Source of the DNA: CADEED01 sp963842515 | Lineage (GTDB): Bacteria; Pseudomonadota; Gammaproteobacteria; Steroidobacterales; Steroidobacteraceae | Assembly (NCBI GenBank): GCA_963842515.1 | Contig: CAWJGO010000001.1 | Location: 124,001-188,000 of the forward strand | Direction: 5' to 3' | DNA length: 64,000 nucleotides | Shown here: one piece after another, positions 28,880-36,196 of the stretch | Numbering within the stretch: the first letter of the stretch is position 1 | Layout: each line of letters opens with the position of its first letter | The notes under the pieces: model-generated | What the model saw: only the letters and a program-made list of their open reading frames with translations | The model's database searches: none | What the model was told of the DNA's origin: nothing | Position numbers and translations under genes: made by a program

Positions 28880-29566
28880 ATGAAATGGGTCGTCATCATC
28901 CTGGTCGTGATCGTGGCCGGCGCCGTGGGAAACTACTGGTACGAGGGGTACAGCGCCCAGTCGGCGCTGCTCGAGCAAGCGGTTTACCGCGTGCTCAAGG
29001 AACACGAGCCGGGCGTTTACGACAAGCTGGTGGATGAATACAAAGTCTACGAGCGCGACGAAACACGCCGCGAAAGTTTCATCAACCTCGCCAACTCCGA
29101 GATCACCCTCACCGCCACGCGCAACCTCGCGCATGCGTCGCAGGCTTCCGTGCTCGCGCTCATCAAAGACATGCTCGCCACTGCGAGGCGCCTGGAGAAA
29201 GAAGCGGGCGAGGCCTGCTTCCGTTATTGGTTTCCGCAGGTTGCCGGCCCGCCGGACATCGCGAAATACATCGATCCCGCCGCCCAGGCCCACACGCTCG
29301 ATCTCATGGGTGAAGTGATCCGCAGCGCCGCCGAAAAGCCGGAGCCGCTGCCGGCCGCGGAAGCGGTGAAGGACAATCTCGCCAAAGTCATCAATGGCAC
29401 CTACGAGCAATACGGCGCCGACGCACAGATGATCTCGCACGCCGACGACCCGCGCGTGGACCGCGCCAAGGTATGCACCATCACCAACTCGGTGTACGAA
29501 CGCATCCTGAGCCTGCCACCCGCGCAGAGCAGCGCGCTGATCCGCGCGATGACCCAGATCCGCTGA
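28880..29566 (+). CDS. Uncharacterised membrane-anchored protein
   Basis: 228 residues that I do not recognise. A single hydrophobic N-terminal helix (MKWVVIILVVIVAGAVGNYW) probably anchors it in the inner membrane with the rest in the periplasm. The soluble part is mostly helical and charged, with two cysteines (EACFRYWFP and AKVCTITNSVYERIL) that could form a disulfide. It does not continue into another gene; the following kilobase is gene-free repeat DNA. Base composition resembles neighbouring genes, so it is probably real. Confidence 0.65.
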   Translation: MKWVVIILVVIVAGAVGNYWYEGYSAQSALLEQAVYRVLKEHEPGVYDKLVDEYKVYERDETRRESFINLANSEITLTATRNLAHASQASVLALIKDMLATARRLEKEAGEACFRYWFPQVAGPPDIAKYIDPAAQAHTLDLMGEVIRSAAEKPEPLPAAEAVKDNLAKVINGTYEQYGADAQMISHADDPRVDRAKVCTITNSVYERILSLPPAQSSALIRAMTQIR

Positions 29567-29583
29567 GTGGGAAAAGGGAGATG

Positions 29584-29630
29584 AGAAATGGGGTCAGACC
29601 CCATTTGCTGGCAAAAGGGGCCAGACCTGG
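29584..29630. repeat. Half element of the GGGGTCAGACCCC/CAAAAGGGG repeat family
   Basis: Contains GGGGTCAGACCCCATTT followed by GGCAAAAGGGGCCAGACC, that is one arm of the palindrome seen complete at 14651-14774, without its inverted partner. It starts about 17 bases after the stop of the membrane-anchored protein and directly abuts the hairpin element that begins at 29650. Confidence 0.75.
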
Positions 29631-29649
29631 CTGTATGGGTGTGTGGGGA

Positions 29650-29857
29650 GGTTCGGGTGGAAGGTTCCAGGCGCTCGCTGGTGAGCGCGCCGGACGGCGT
29701 TCGCTTGCGCGGGGCTGCGCGCCAGGGCTGTCAGCGGTCGATAGCGATCAGCGCAAAACGAGCACGTAGATAAGAACCACCAAAGAGTACCTGCGCGCTG
29801 ATCGCCCCGCGCTGCGCCGCTCACACGCGAGCGCCTGGAACCTTCCACCCGAACATC
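29650..29857 (+). repeat. Hairpin element, copy 1 (conserved core with private arms)
   Basis: Arms 29650-29678 and 29827-29857 are inverted repeats (28 bases perfect, starting GTTCGGGTGGAAGG); GTGTGGG/CCCACAC just outside can extend the pairing. The core between them (about 29681-29826) contains GCGCGCCGGACGGCGTTCGC, GATCAGCGCAAAACGAGC and GATAAGAACCACCAAAGAG. The same core occurs inverted at 30064-30213 but between unrelated arms. No protein-coding explanation: frames through it differ and lack ribosome sites. Confidence 0.75.
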
Positions 29858-30033
29858 CTCGCGCGCCCACACAAGCGGAGAGGAAGGATCCCACAGCAAG
29901 CGGGTGTGGTGTGCCCCCAGCTAGCGGAGAAAAGAGCGCAAGTCGGAAAGCTCGCGCGAGCAACCTTCCGTGCGGCTCCGATCTCAGCCAAGCGAGCAAA
30001 CGGGCACGCGGCTCCATCGAAGTGTGAGCTGGC

Positions 30034-30242
30034 GTTGCTGGATCGCTCAGGGTCGAGAGCGAGCGTCTGAGCGGCGAGCGCGAGGCGATCAGCGCGCAGC
30101 TCCTCTTTGGTGGTTCTTATCTACTCGCTCGTTTTGCGCTGATCGCAATTGATCGCTGACAGCTCTGGCGCGCAGCCTCGCGCGAGCGAACGCCGTCCGG
30201 CGCGCTCAGCAGCGAGCTCTCGACCCTGAGCGATCCAGCAAC
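30034..30242 (-). repeat. Hairpin element, copy 2 (inverted core, different arms)
   Basis: Perfect 27-base arms at 30034-30060 and 30216-30242 (starting GTTGCTGGATCGCTCAGG) enclose a core that, read on the minus strand, matches copy 1 almost throughout: GCGCGCCGGACGGCGTTCGC, GCGCAAAACGAGC, GATAAGAACCACCAAAGAG. Overall length (209 bases) is the same as copy 1 (208). Arm sequences show no similarity to those of copy 1, so pairing, not sequence, is what the arms preserve. Confidence 0.75.
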
Positions 30243-30275
30243 TCCACCTCCCACTCCCATCCAGCCGCGTCCCCG

Positions 30276-30307
30276 TTTCCTAAGAAATCAGGAATGTCCC
30301 CTTTTCC
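30276..30307. repeat. Half element of the GGGGACATTCCTCATTT repeat family
   Basis: TTTCCTAAGAAATCAGGAATGTCCCCTTTTCC resembles one arm of the palindrome at 11058-11182 (AGGAATGTCCCC). It stands 34 bases beyond hairpin copy 2, so the gene-free kilobase is bracketed by half elements of the two palindrome types. A further weak match, GGGGACATCCCACATTTG, lies near 30413-30430. Confidence 0.55.
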
Positions 30308-30621
30308 TGGCGGTGGGCGTGGGAGTGGTGGCGGCAAATGCGCTGCCGGCGCGGGTGAGCCACCGATGGCGCGCGAATTAAGAAAAAGAGAAGTGGTGTC
30401 GGTCACGGAACAGGGGACATCCCACATTTGCTGTCACAAGGGCTTCATTCGTCGCCGGTGCAATCCGGCGAATGACGCGCCATGGGCGAACAATCTGACA
30501 GCGCGTCAATAGTGCGTGGTGAATAAGAACATGCACTTACATCATTTCCGCCACTGGCACGCAGCTTGCTTTACTCCCGCCATCGCAGCTTCTTCGCTGA
30601 GTCCTCGGGTGATCCAATGGA

Positions 30622-31554
30622 ATGCGTACCCCTTCGCTGAAGGCCATCAAGACCTTTCAGATCGCCGCCAGACATTCGAGCTTCGCCATCGCGGCTGATG
30701 AGCTCTGCATCACGCCGTCGGCCGTGAGCCACCAGATCAAGACGCTGGAAACGCAGCTGGGCCTGCCGCTGTTTTCGCGCAGCGCTCGAGCCCTCGCGCT
30801 CACCGACGCCGGTGCGCGCTATCTCGAGCAGATAGACGATCTGTTCATGCGGCTGGATTCGGTCACCGAACAGCTGCGTGCGCGTTACGGGCGCGACAGC
30901 GTGCGGCTGCACGTGCCGGCATATTTCGCGAGCGAGATGCTGCTGCCGCGGCTGTCGGAATTTTCGAAGCTGCACGAAGGCATCGACCTGCGCATCGAGA
31001 CGCAGGGTGCGCACGGCCGCCTGCACGCCGCGGAGGCCGACATCTCGGTGGTGGTTGGATCGGGTCCCTGGAACAAGGGGCTGATCGCGCACCCGCTGTT
31101 CGCCCAGACGATGGTCCCGGCCTGCTCGCCGGAGCTGTATGCCGAGCGTCCGGTGAAAAAATACGATGACCTCAACAGCCACACGTTGCTGGTGCACGAA
31201 GCGCGCCGCGACGACTGGGATCGCTGGGCCATCACGGTTGGCATGAAGGCGCTGCAGCCCGCGCAGATCGTGCGCATCGATTCGATGTCGGCGGCGACGC
31301 GCGCCGCGGAGAAAAGCATCGGCATCGCGCTGCTGCCCGCCGAGCTCTCGCGCCGCAAGTTCGACAGTGGCCGCCTGATACGCGTGTTCGATGACGAGCT
31401 CGTGACACAGGAGGAATACACCTTACTAGTCCGCACCGAAGACGAAAACCGTGACGATATCCGCGCCCTGTGCGCGTGGCTCATGGAGCTGGCCGCACCG
31501 ATGAGTAAATCCGATGCTGGCCGCCAATCTTCTCGTTTGTTGCGGCAGGCCTGA
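30622..31554 (+). CDS. LysR-family transcriptional regulator (GcvA-like)
   Basis: 310 residues. N-terminal winged helix-turn-helix (residues about 6-65: LKAIKTFQIAARHSSFAIAADELCITPSAVSHQIKTLE) and a periplasmic-binding-protein-like effector domain (about 92-295). The sequence is closest in style to the GcvA/AmpR group (AADELCITPSAVSHQIK, LFSRSARALALTDAG). It regulates an unknown target; in this family the target is often the adjacent divergent gene, but the upstream side here is gene-free repeat DNA. The next gene downstream is a small exported protein. Confidence 0.9.
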   Translation: MRTPSLKAIKTFQIAARHSSFAIAADELCITPSAVSHQIKTLETQLGLPLFSRSARALALTDAGARYLEQIDDLFMRLDSVTEQLRARYGRDSVRLHVPAYFASEMLLPRLSEFSKLHEGIDLRIETQGAHGRLHAAEADISVVVGSGPWNKGLIAHPLFAQTMVPACSPELYAERPVKKYDDLNSHTLLVHEARRDDWDRWAITVGMKALQPAQIVRIDSMSAATRAAEKSIGIALLPAELSRRKFDSGRLIRVFDDELVTQEEYTLLVRTEDENRDDIRALCAWLMELAAPMSKSDAGRQSSRLLRQA

Positions 31555-31602
31555 CCCAGTAGTTTGACAATCGTGGTTTTCAAACATTGTCAGGAGTGCA
31601 AC

Positions 31603-31935
31603 ATGATTCGTCGAACTTCGAAATATCTGCCGAAACTTTTGCTGTCGGTTTCGCTCGTGGGCTTCGCCGCCTACGCGAACGCCGGCACTGCCGCCGTGAC
31701 GCCCGCGCTCGCCGCGTGCAGCAAGGCGCTCATCGAGACGATCGCCAAGACCGAATCGCTGCCGGCGTACAAGGTCAAGGCCCCGACGGTGTTCATGTCG
31801 GACCTGGTGGACCCGAACGCCTTCACGGTGTACGCACGCCACGGCAAGACGAAGGCCTTGCTGGCCAAGGCTTCGTGCAAGGCGACCCCGGCCGGTGAAA
31901 TCCTTGCGTTCAAATCAATTCCGCTGAAGGGCTAG
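31603..31935 (+). CDS. Small exported protein of unknown function
   Basis: 110 residues from the ATG at 31603, which has AGGAG 7 bases upstream. A signal peptide (LLLSVSLVGFAAYANA) is followed by a short domain with two cysteines (LAACSKAL and AKASCKATP) likely joined by a disulfide. No family recognised. It follows the LysR gene by 48 bases on the same strand and might be its target or simply co-transcribed. Confidence 0.65.
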   Translation: MIRRTSKYLPKLLLSVSLVGFAAYANAGTAAVTPALAACSKALIETIAKTESLPAYKVKAPTVFMSDLVDPNAFTVYARHGKTKALLAKASCKATPAGEILAFKSIPLKG

Positions 31936-31980
31936 CAGAAAGCCCGAGGAGCTAACTATCGACCGCACTCTCGAACACGG

Positions 31981-32040
31981 CGAGGCGCGGACACCGGTTC
32001 CCCCATCCCCCCTCTAGCGGGGAACGGTGTCCGCCTCTCG
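31981..32040. repeat. Imperfect hairpin between small exported protein and acyltransferase
   Basis: GAGGCGCGGACACCGGTTCCCC pairs with GGGGAACGGTGTCCGCCTC with two single-base bulges, a stem of about 20 pairs around a C-rich loop. There is no T tract, so it is not a classical terminator. A GTGTCCG/CGGACAC pair also occurs near 10458. It could be another REP-like element or a processing/termination site. Confidence 0.55.
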
Positions 32041-32090
32041 ACCGCCCGGGCGAGGCGCCGAGGTGGCTTTCTGGGCTACCATCGCGCGGC

Positions 32091-32726
32091 ATGCAACAGA
32101 GTCCCGCCGACCCTTCCGCCACTCCCCCTCACCGGTCCGATTCGGGTTTTCCCAGGCTCCCGCCGCGGGCTCCGCAGGTACGCGCGCGCTGGCGGCGTTA
32201 CTTCGGCATGTTTCTCATGCGCCTTTCCGGCTGGCGCATCGCCGGCAACATTCCCGATGTCCCCAAGTACGTGCTCATCGTGGCTCCGCACACTTCCAAC
32301 TGGGATTTCTTCCACGGCTTCTGCGCATTCCTGGTGCTGCGTCTCGACAACAGCTGGCTGGCGAAGCACACGGTCTTTTTCTGGCCACTCGGCATCCTCG
32401 CGCGCCGCTTCGGCGGCATGCCGATCGACCGTTCAAAGGGCGGCAACGTGGTGCGCGCCTGCGTGGCGGAGTTCGCGCGCCGCGAGAGGATGTCCATCAC
32501 CGTCACACCCGAAGGCACGCGCGGCAAGGTGAAGGAGTGGAAGCTCGGCTTCTACTACATCGCGACCGAAGCCAATGTTCCCATCGTGCCGGTGGCGTTG
32601 AACTACCGCGACAAGCTGGTGATGATTCTGCCGCCCTTCTTGCCAACCGGCGACGCCGCGGCCGACCTGCCGAAGATCAAGTCGATGTACTCGGCCGACA
32701 TGGCCCGGCACCCGCAAAACTTTTGA
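32091..32726 (+). CDS. PlsC-like 1-acyl-glycerol-phosphate acyltransferase family protein
   Basis: 211 residues. Contains the acyltransferase signature HTSNWD (His67, Asp72) and the substrate-binding PEGTR near residue 140, with MPIDRSKG between them. This short variant (HTSNWDFFHGF) is a distinct PlsC-like branch found in many bacteria, often annotated as phospholipid/glycerol acyltransferase. Membrane-associated through hydrophobic helices around residues 40-60 and 95-110. The acceptor is uncertain. Converges on the transglutaminase gene, 70 bases apart. Confidence 0.82.
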   Translation: MQQSPADPSATPPHRSDSGFPRLPPRAPQVRARWRRYFGMFLMRLSGWRIAGNIPDVPKYVLIVAPHTSNWDFFHGFCAFLVLRLDNSWLAKHTVFFWPLGILARRFGGMPIDRSKGGNVVRACVAEFARRERMSITVTPEGTRGKVKEWKLGFYYIATEANVPIVPVALNYRDKLVMILPPFLPTGDAAADLPKIKSMYSADMARHPQNF

Positions 32727-32796
32727 CCGGCGCATGCCGAAGCGTCTACTGGTTCGGTCTGCAAAGCGCTGGCCGAAGGTGGCGCAATATCCTGCG

Positions 32797-33726
32797 TTAC
32801 GTGCGCTCGGCGGATGCCGGCAAGCTACGCGAAACCATCGGCTCCACGAGTACAGTGACCGACAACTTGTGATCGGCGCCACCCAGGATCACGCCGCGTA
32901 GCGGCGAGACGTCGCCGAAATCCCGACCCCAGGCGACGGCGATATGGTCGGTGCCGGCGAAACACCCATTGGTCGGGTCGAATTCGATCCAGCCATAGGG
33001 CGGGCTCCACACCGACACCCAGGCGTGCGATGCGGCATCGCCGACCAACTTCCCGGTACCGTCAGCCTGTGCGGCGTTGGTGCGCAGGTAACCGCTCACG
33101 TAGCGCGCCGGCAGGCCGCGCGAACGCAGGCAGGAAATCATGAGATGCGCGAAGTCCTGGCAGACACCGCGGCGGGTCTCCAGAACTTCGGTCGGCGAGG
33201 TACTGACGGTGGTGACGCCGGGTACGTACTTGATGTCCTTGTGCAACGTGCCGCTCAAGGCCTCCGCGCAGGCGAGGATCGGCCCTTCTTCAGGGAAACA
33301 CGCGGCGGAATAGTCAGTAAATGATTGTTTGAGCCGCACGTGCGGAGACTCGTGCCGGAACCGCGCCGCGTCGAGCTGATCGCGCGACGGCCACGCACCA
33401 CGGTAGGCGAACGAGTCGCGCAACTTCTCCCAGGGTTCGGTGGTATCGGGCGGCACCGCCGGGCGCGTATGCACTTCGATCTGCATCTGCGACACCACCG
33501 TCAGCTCGCGATGCGGCTGCGCCAGCTCGATGCGGATCATCGGATTGCCGAAAGCGTCGAGCTCGTTCACGCGCCGGTGATTCTCCGGAATGATCGTGAT
33601 TTCATGCTCCAGGCACTCCTGGTATGGCGCGGGACGCGGCACCAGGTGCAACAGATGGTGCGAGTGCACGACGTCTGCGGCGTACTGGTAGCTGGTCTCG
33701 TGGCGGACGCGATATCGTCTGTTCAT
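32797..33726 (-). CDS. Transglutaminase-like cysteine protease family protein
   Basis: 309 residues from the ATG at 33726. N-terminal bacterial transglutaminase-associated beta domain (MNRRYRVRHETSYQYAADVVHSHHLL) and a C-terminal transglutaminase core with the triad Cys in RRGVCQDFAHLM, His in ASHAWVSVW and Asp in WIEFDPTN. These proteins usually act as peptidases or amidases rather than cross-linkers. It is the last gene of a leftward operon, 10 bases after the ATP-grasp/alpha-E fusion, the arrangement known from predicted peptide-ligase clusters. A longer frame upstream is antisense-like and overlaps the fusion gene; it is not used. Confidence 0.88.
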   Translation of the reverse strand: MNRRYRVRHETSYQYAADVVHSHHLLHLVPRPAPYQECLEHEITIIPENHRRVNELDAFGNPMIRIELAQPHRELTVVSQMQIEVHTRPAVPPDTTEPWEKLRDSFAYRGAWPSRDQLDAARFRHESPHVRLKQSFTDYSAACFPEEGPILACAEALSGTLHKDIKYVPGVTTVSTSPTEVLETRRGVCQDFAHLMISCLRSRGLPARYVSGYLRTNAAQADGTGKLVGDAASHAWVSVWSPPYGWIEFDPTNGCFAGTDHIAVAWGRDFGDVSPLRGVILGGADHKLSVTVLVEPMVSRSLPASAERT

Positions 33727-33736
33727 GCAGCGTGGG

Positions 33737-36193
33737 TCATGTGGCGAGCGCCTGCGCGTCGGATTCGATGAGCGCGAAATAGCGGCGTGACAGGCGGTCG
33801 GAAAGATCCGCGGTGCGCTCCGCGACTCCGGCCAACTCGCCAGCCAGCTCAGTGCGTGCCGCCTCGCCTGCTTCACCTTGCGCGTCGAGCAAGTCGGCCG
33901 AGCCTTGAGGCAACAGCGGGACATCCGGCACGCCGCGCTCACGTTCACTGCCCAGCGAACGCGCGAGGTCGTCGAGATCCCGATCGATGGAGCGCCGATG
34001 GAAGGCCAGTGCCATCGGGTGTCCATCGTCGTAGAGCAGAAGGTTGAGCATCTGCGACAGGCGCGGAACGCCGAGATAGCGGGTGCGATAGATAGGCGTG
34101 CTGTCGCAGACGTCGAGCAGCCATTCCACTGATTCGGGTCGCGTGGCATCGGGGCTCTCGAGCTGGCGCACCAGGATGTTGGCCACGAACTGCATGCGTT
34201 CGATGCGCCTGCCCAGGCGCATGACGCGCCAGCCCTGGTCATGCATCATGTCTTCTTCGGAAAATCCGGTGAGCGCCGCGAGCGCGAGCAGCACGCGCTC
34301 ATAGACTTCGCGGCTGCTGCCGCGCGTCGCCGCTGCTTCCTGCATCTGGCGCTGCAGGCCCACCACGCCCCGCCAGTAACGCGCCGACAGCCGGTTGCGC
34401 ACCTGCGATGCGCACCACGCGAGATGCCTGACGTCGGCCGGCAAGCCCGGCGCGTCGCGCGTGCGCAGCGCGTCGACGATGTCACTCGACTCGGGCACGG
34501 CATGCAAGCTCCGGCATACCTGCACCGCATGCGCCCAGACGCGCGCGTCGCTGCGTGCGGCCAGCGTGCGCAACAGCAGCCGCGCGTTGCTCTCACAACG
34601 CACCGTGTAGCGCCCGAGCCAGAACAGGTTCTCGACCAGGCGCGAGGGAATGTAGTCCTGGCGCTGCAAGCTCGCCCATTTGCCGGACTGCGCGGCCAGG
34701 GAATCAGGAACGATGGTTTCGACGTGCGGATCGTCGCGAAGCACCCAGATGTCCTTGGCGCCGCCGCCGCGCTGCGTGGACACCACGTCGGCGGCCGCTT
34801 CGTTGGCCACGCGCGCGAGTCCGCCGGGCATGACGTGCACACCGTTGCGCGTGACCACCGCGTACACGCGGATCGTGAGTGCGCGCGTACCGAGCTCGTT
34901 CGTGGCCGCGGATTTCCACACCGGTGCCTGGGACAGGCGCACGTGCTCCTGGGCCACGTAGGCATAAGGCCGGTTGCGCAGGCGCTCGATGAGCATTTCG
35001 CGGGCTTTGCCTTCGAACTCGCGGCCGAACATGGGTTCGAATCGCTGGTTCGGGTAGGTAGGCTTGATGACCAGGCGGTCGAGATTGGCCAGCACGTATT
35101 CGAGCGCGGGCTTCTCGCCCAACCACCACGTGGCGATTTCCGGCAGAAGCAGCTGCTCGCCAATGAGCCGCTCGGCGATGGGCGGCAGGAAACCGAGCCA
35201 GGCGGCGGACTCCAGCACACCGGTGCCGAGCGCGTTGGAAACCATGACGCGGCCGGCGCGCAGTGCGCCGATGAGGCCCGGCACGCCGAGCGCGGAATCG
35301 CCGCGCAATTCCAGCGGATCGCAGTAGTCGTCGTCGAGGCGGCGCAGGATGGAGTGCACGCGGCGCAGTCCGCCCAGTGTCTTGAGGAACACCGTGTCGC
35401 CGCGGACCGTGAGATCGTGACCTTCCACCAGCGGCATGCCGAGCTGCCGCGCGAGGTAGGCGTGTTCGAAATAGGTTTCGTTGTACGGCCCGGGCGTGAG
35501 GATGACGGCGAGCGGCGACTCGTCACCCGCTGCGTCGAGCATTCGTTCGCGCAGGTGTCCGAAAAATCCGCGCACCCGCCGCACCGCCATGTCGGGAATG
35601 GCCTCGGGATGCACCTGCTCGAGAATCTCGCGATTCTCGAGCGCATAGCCGGCGCCGGAGGGCGCCTGGGTGCGATCGGCCAGCAGCCACCATCGGCCAT
35701 CGGGCGCGCGCGCCAGGTCCGCGGCATAGAAGTGCAGCCAGGTGCCGTCGGCCGGCCGCAAACCGTGGCAGGGCCAAAGGTAGTTAGGATGTCCGAACGG
35801 CAGCTCGGCGGGTATGTGCCCTTCGGCCAGCAGGCGCTGCGGGCCGTACAGGTCGGCCAGGAGCGCATTGAGCAACCGCGCGCGCTGCGCCACACCCGCT
35901 TCGATCGTCTGCCACTCCGCGGCCGGCAGGACGAACGGCAGCGGATCGAGCGCCCAGGGTCGATCGGCGCCCTGCGGATCCGCATAAACGTTGTAGGTGA
36001 CGCCGTTCTCGACGACCAGCCGGCGCGTGAGCTCGAGCGAGCGGCGCACCGCGTCGGGCGACTCGTCGGCGCGCAGGCGGTCGATGAGCGGCCGCCAGTG
36101 CGCGCGCACCGCGCCATGGCCGTCGTTCAGTTCGTCGTATCGTTGAAGGTCTGCGGGCTCGAGTACCGCGCGCATGTCAGTAGCGGAAGTCAC
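33737..36193 (-). CDS. Circularly permuted ATP-grasp ligase fused to alpha-E domain
   Basis: 818 residues. The first ~480 form a circularly permuted type 2 ATP-grasp domain: NGVTYNVYADPQG, RPWALDPLPFVLPAAEW, DGRWWLLADRTQAPSGAGYALENR, LTPGPYNETYFEHAYLARQLG and STQRGGGAKDIWVL. From about residue 510 an alpha-E domain begins with IPSRLVENLFWLGRYTVRCE and continues as an all-helical bundle. Predicted to form amide or peptide bonds using ATP; substrate unknown. The neighbouring rightward genes at 39693 and 41145 encode the same two domains as separate proteins. 3 bases after the DUF2126 gene and 10 before the transglutaminase gene. Confidence 0.9.
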   Translation of the reverse strand: MTSATDMRAVLEPADLQRYDELNDGHGAVRAHWRPLIDRLRADESPDAVRRSLELTRRLVVENGVTYNVYADPQGADRPWALDPLPFVLPAAEWQTIEAGVAQRARLLNALLADLYGPQRLLAEGHIPAELPFGHPNYLWPCHGLRPADGTWLHFYAADLARAPDGRWWLLADRTQAPSGAGYALENREILEQVHPEAIPDMAVRRVRGFFGHLRERMLDAAGDESPLAVILTPGPYNETYFEHAYLARQLGMPLVEGHDLTVRGDTVFLKTLGGLRRVHSILRRLDDDYCDPLELRGDSALGVPGLIGALRAGRVMVSNALGTGVLESAAWLGFLPPIAERLIGEQLLLPEIATWWLGEKPALEYVLANLDRLVIKPTYPNQRFEPMFGREFEGKAREMLIERLRNRPYAYVAQEHVRLSQAPVWKSAATNELGTRALTIRVYAVVTRNGVHVMPGGLARVANEAAADVVSTQRGGGAKDIWVLRDDPHVETIVPDSLAAQSGKWASLQRQDYIPSRLVENLFWLGRYTVRCESNARLLLRTLAARSDARVWAHAVQVCRSLHAVPESSDIVDALRTRDAPGLPADVRHLAWCASQVRNRLSARYWRGVVGLQRQMQEAAATRGSSREVYERVLLALAALTGFSEEDMMHDQGWRVMRLGRRIERMQFVANILVRQLESPDATRPESVEWLLDVCDSTPIYRTRYLGVPRLSQMLNLLLYDDGHPMALAFHRRSIDRDLDDLARSLGSERERGVPDVPLLPQGSADLLDAQGEAGEAARTELAGELAGVAERTADLSDRLSRRYFALIESDAQALAT

Positions 36194-36196
36194 TCA

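Noticed and set aside
30447..30475. Small hairpin CATTCG...CGAATG upstream of the LysR gene as an operator
   Set aside because: Stem is short with a bulge and there is no T-N11-A LysR motif that stands out; too weak to annotate.
33737..34242. N-terminal extension of the transglutaminase gene to 34242
   Set aside because: The extension overlaps the ATP-grasp-alpha-E coding region in another frame and has no homologous pattern; the family N-terminus begins at the ATG at 33726.
35020..35050. tRNA-like GGTTCGAATC string
   Set aside because: It lies inside the coding sequence of the ATP-grasp domain and no acceptor or D stem can be drawn around it.
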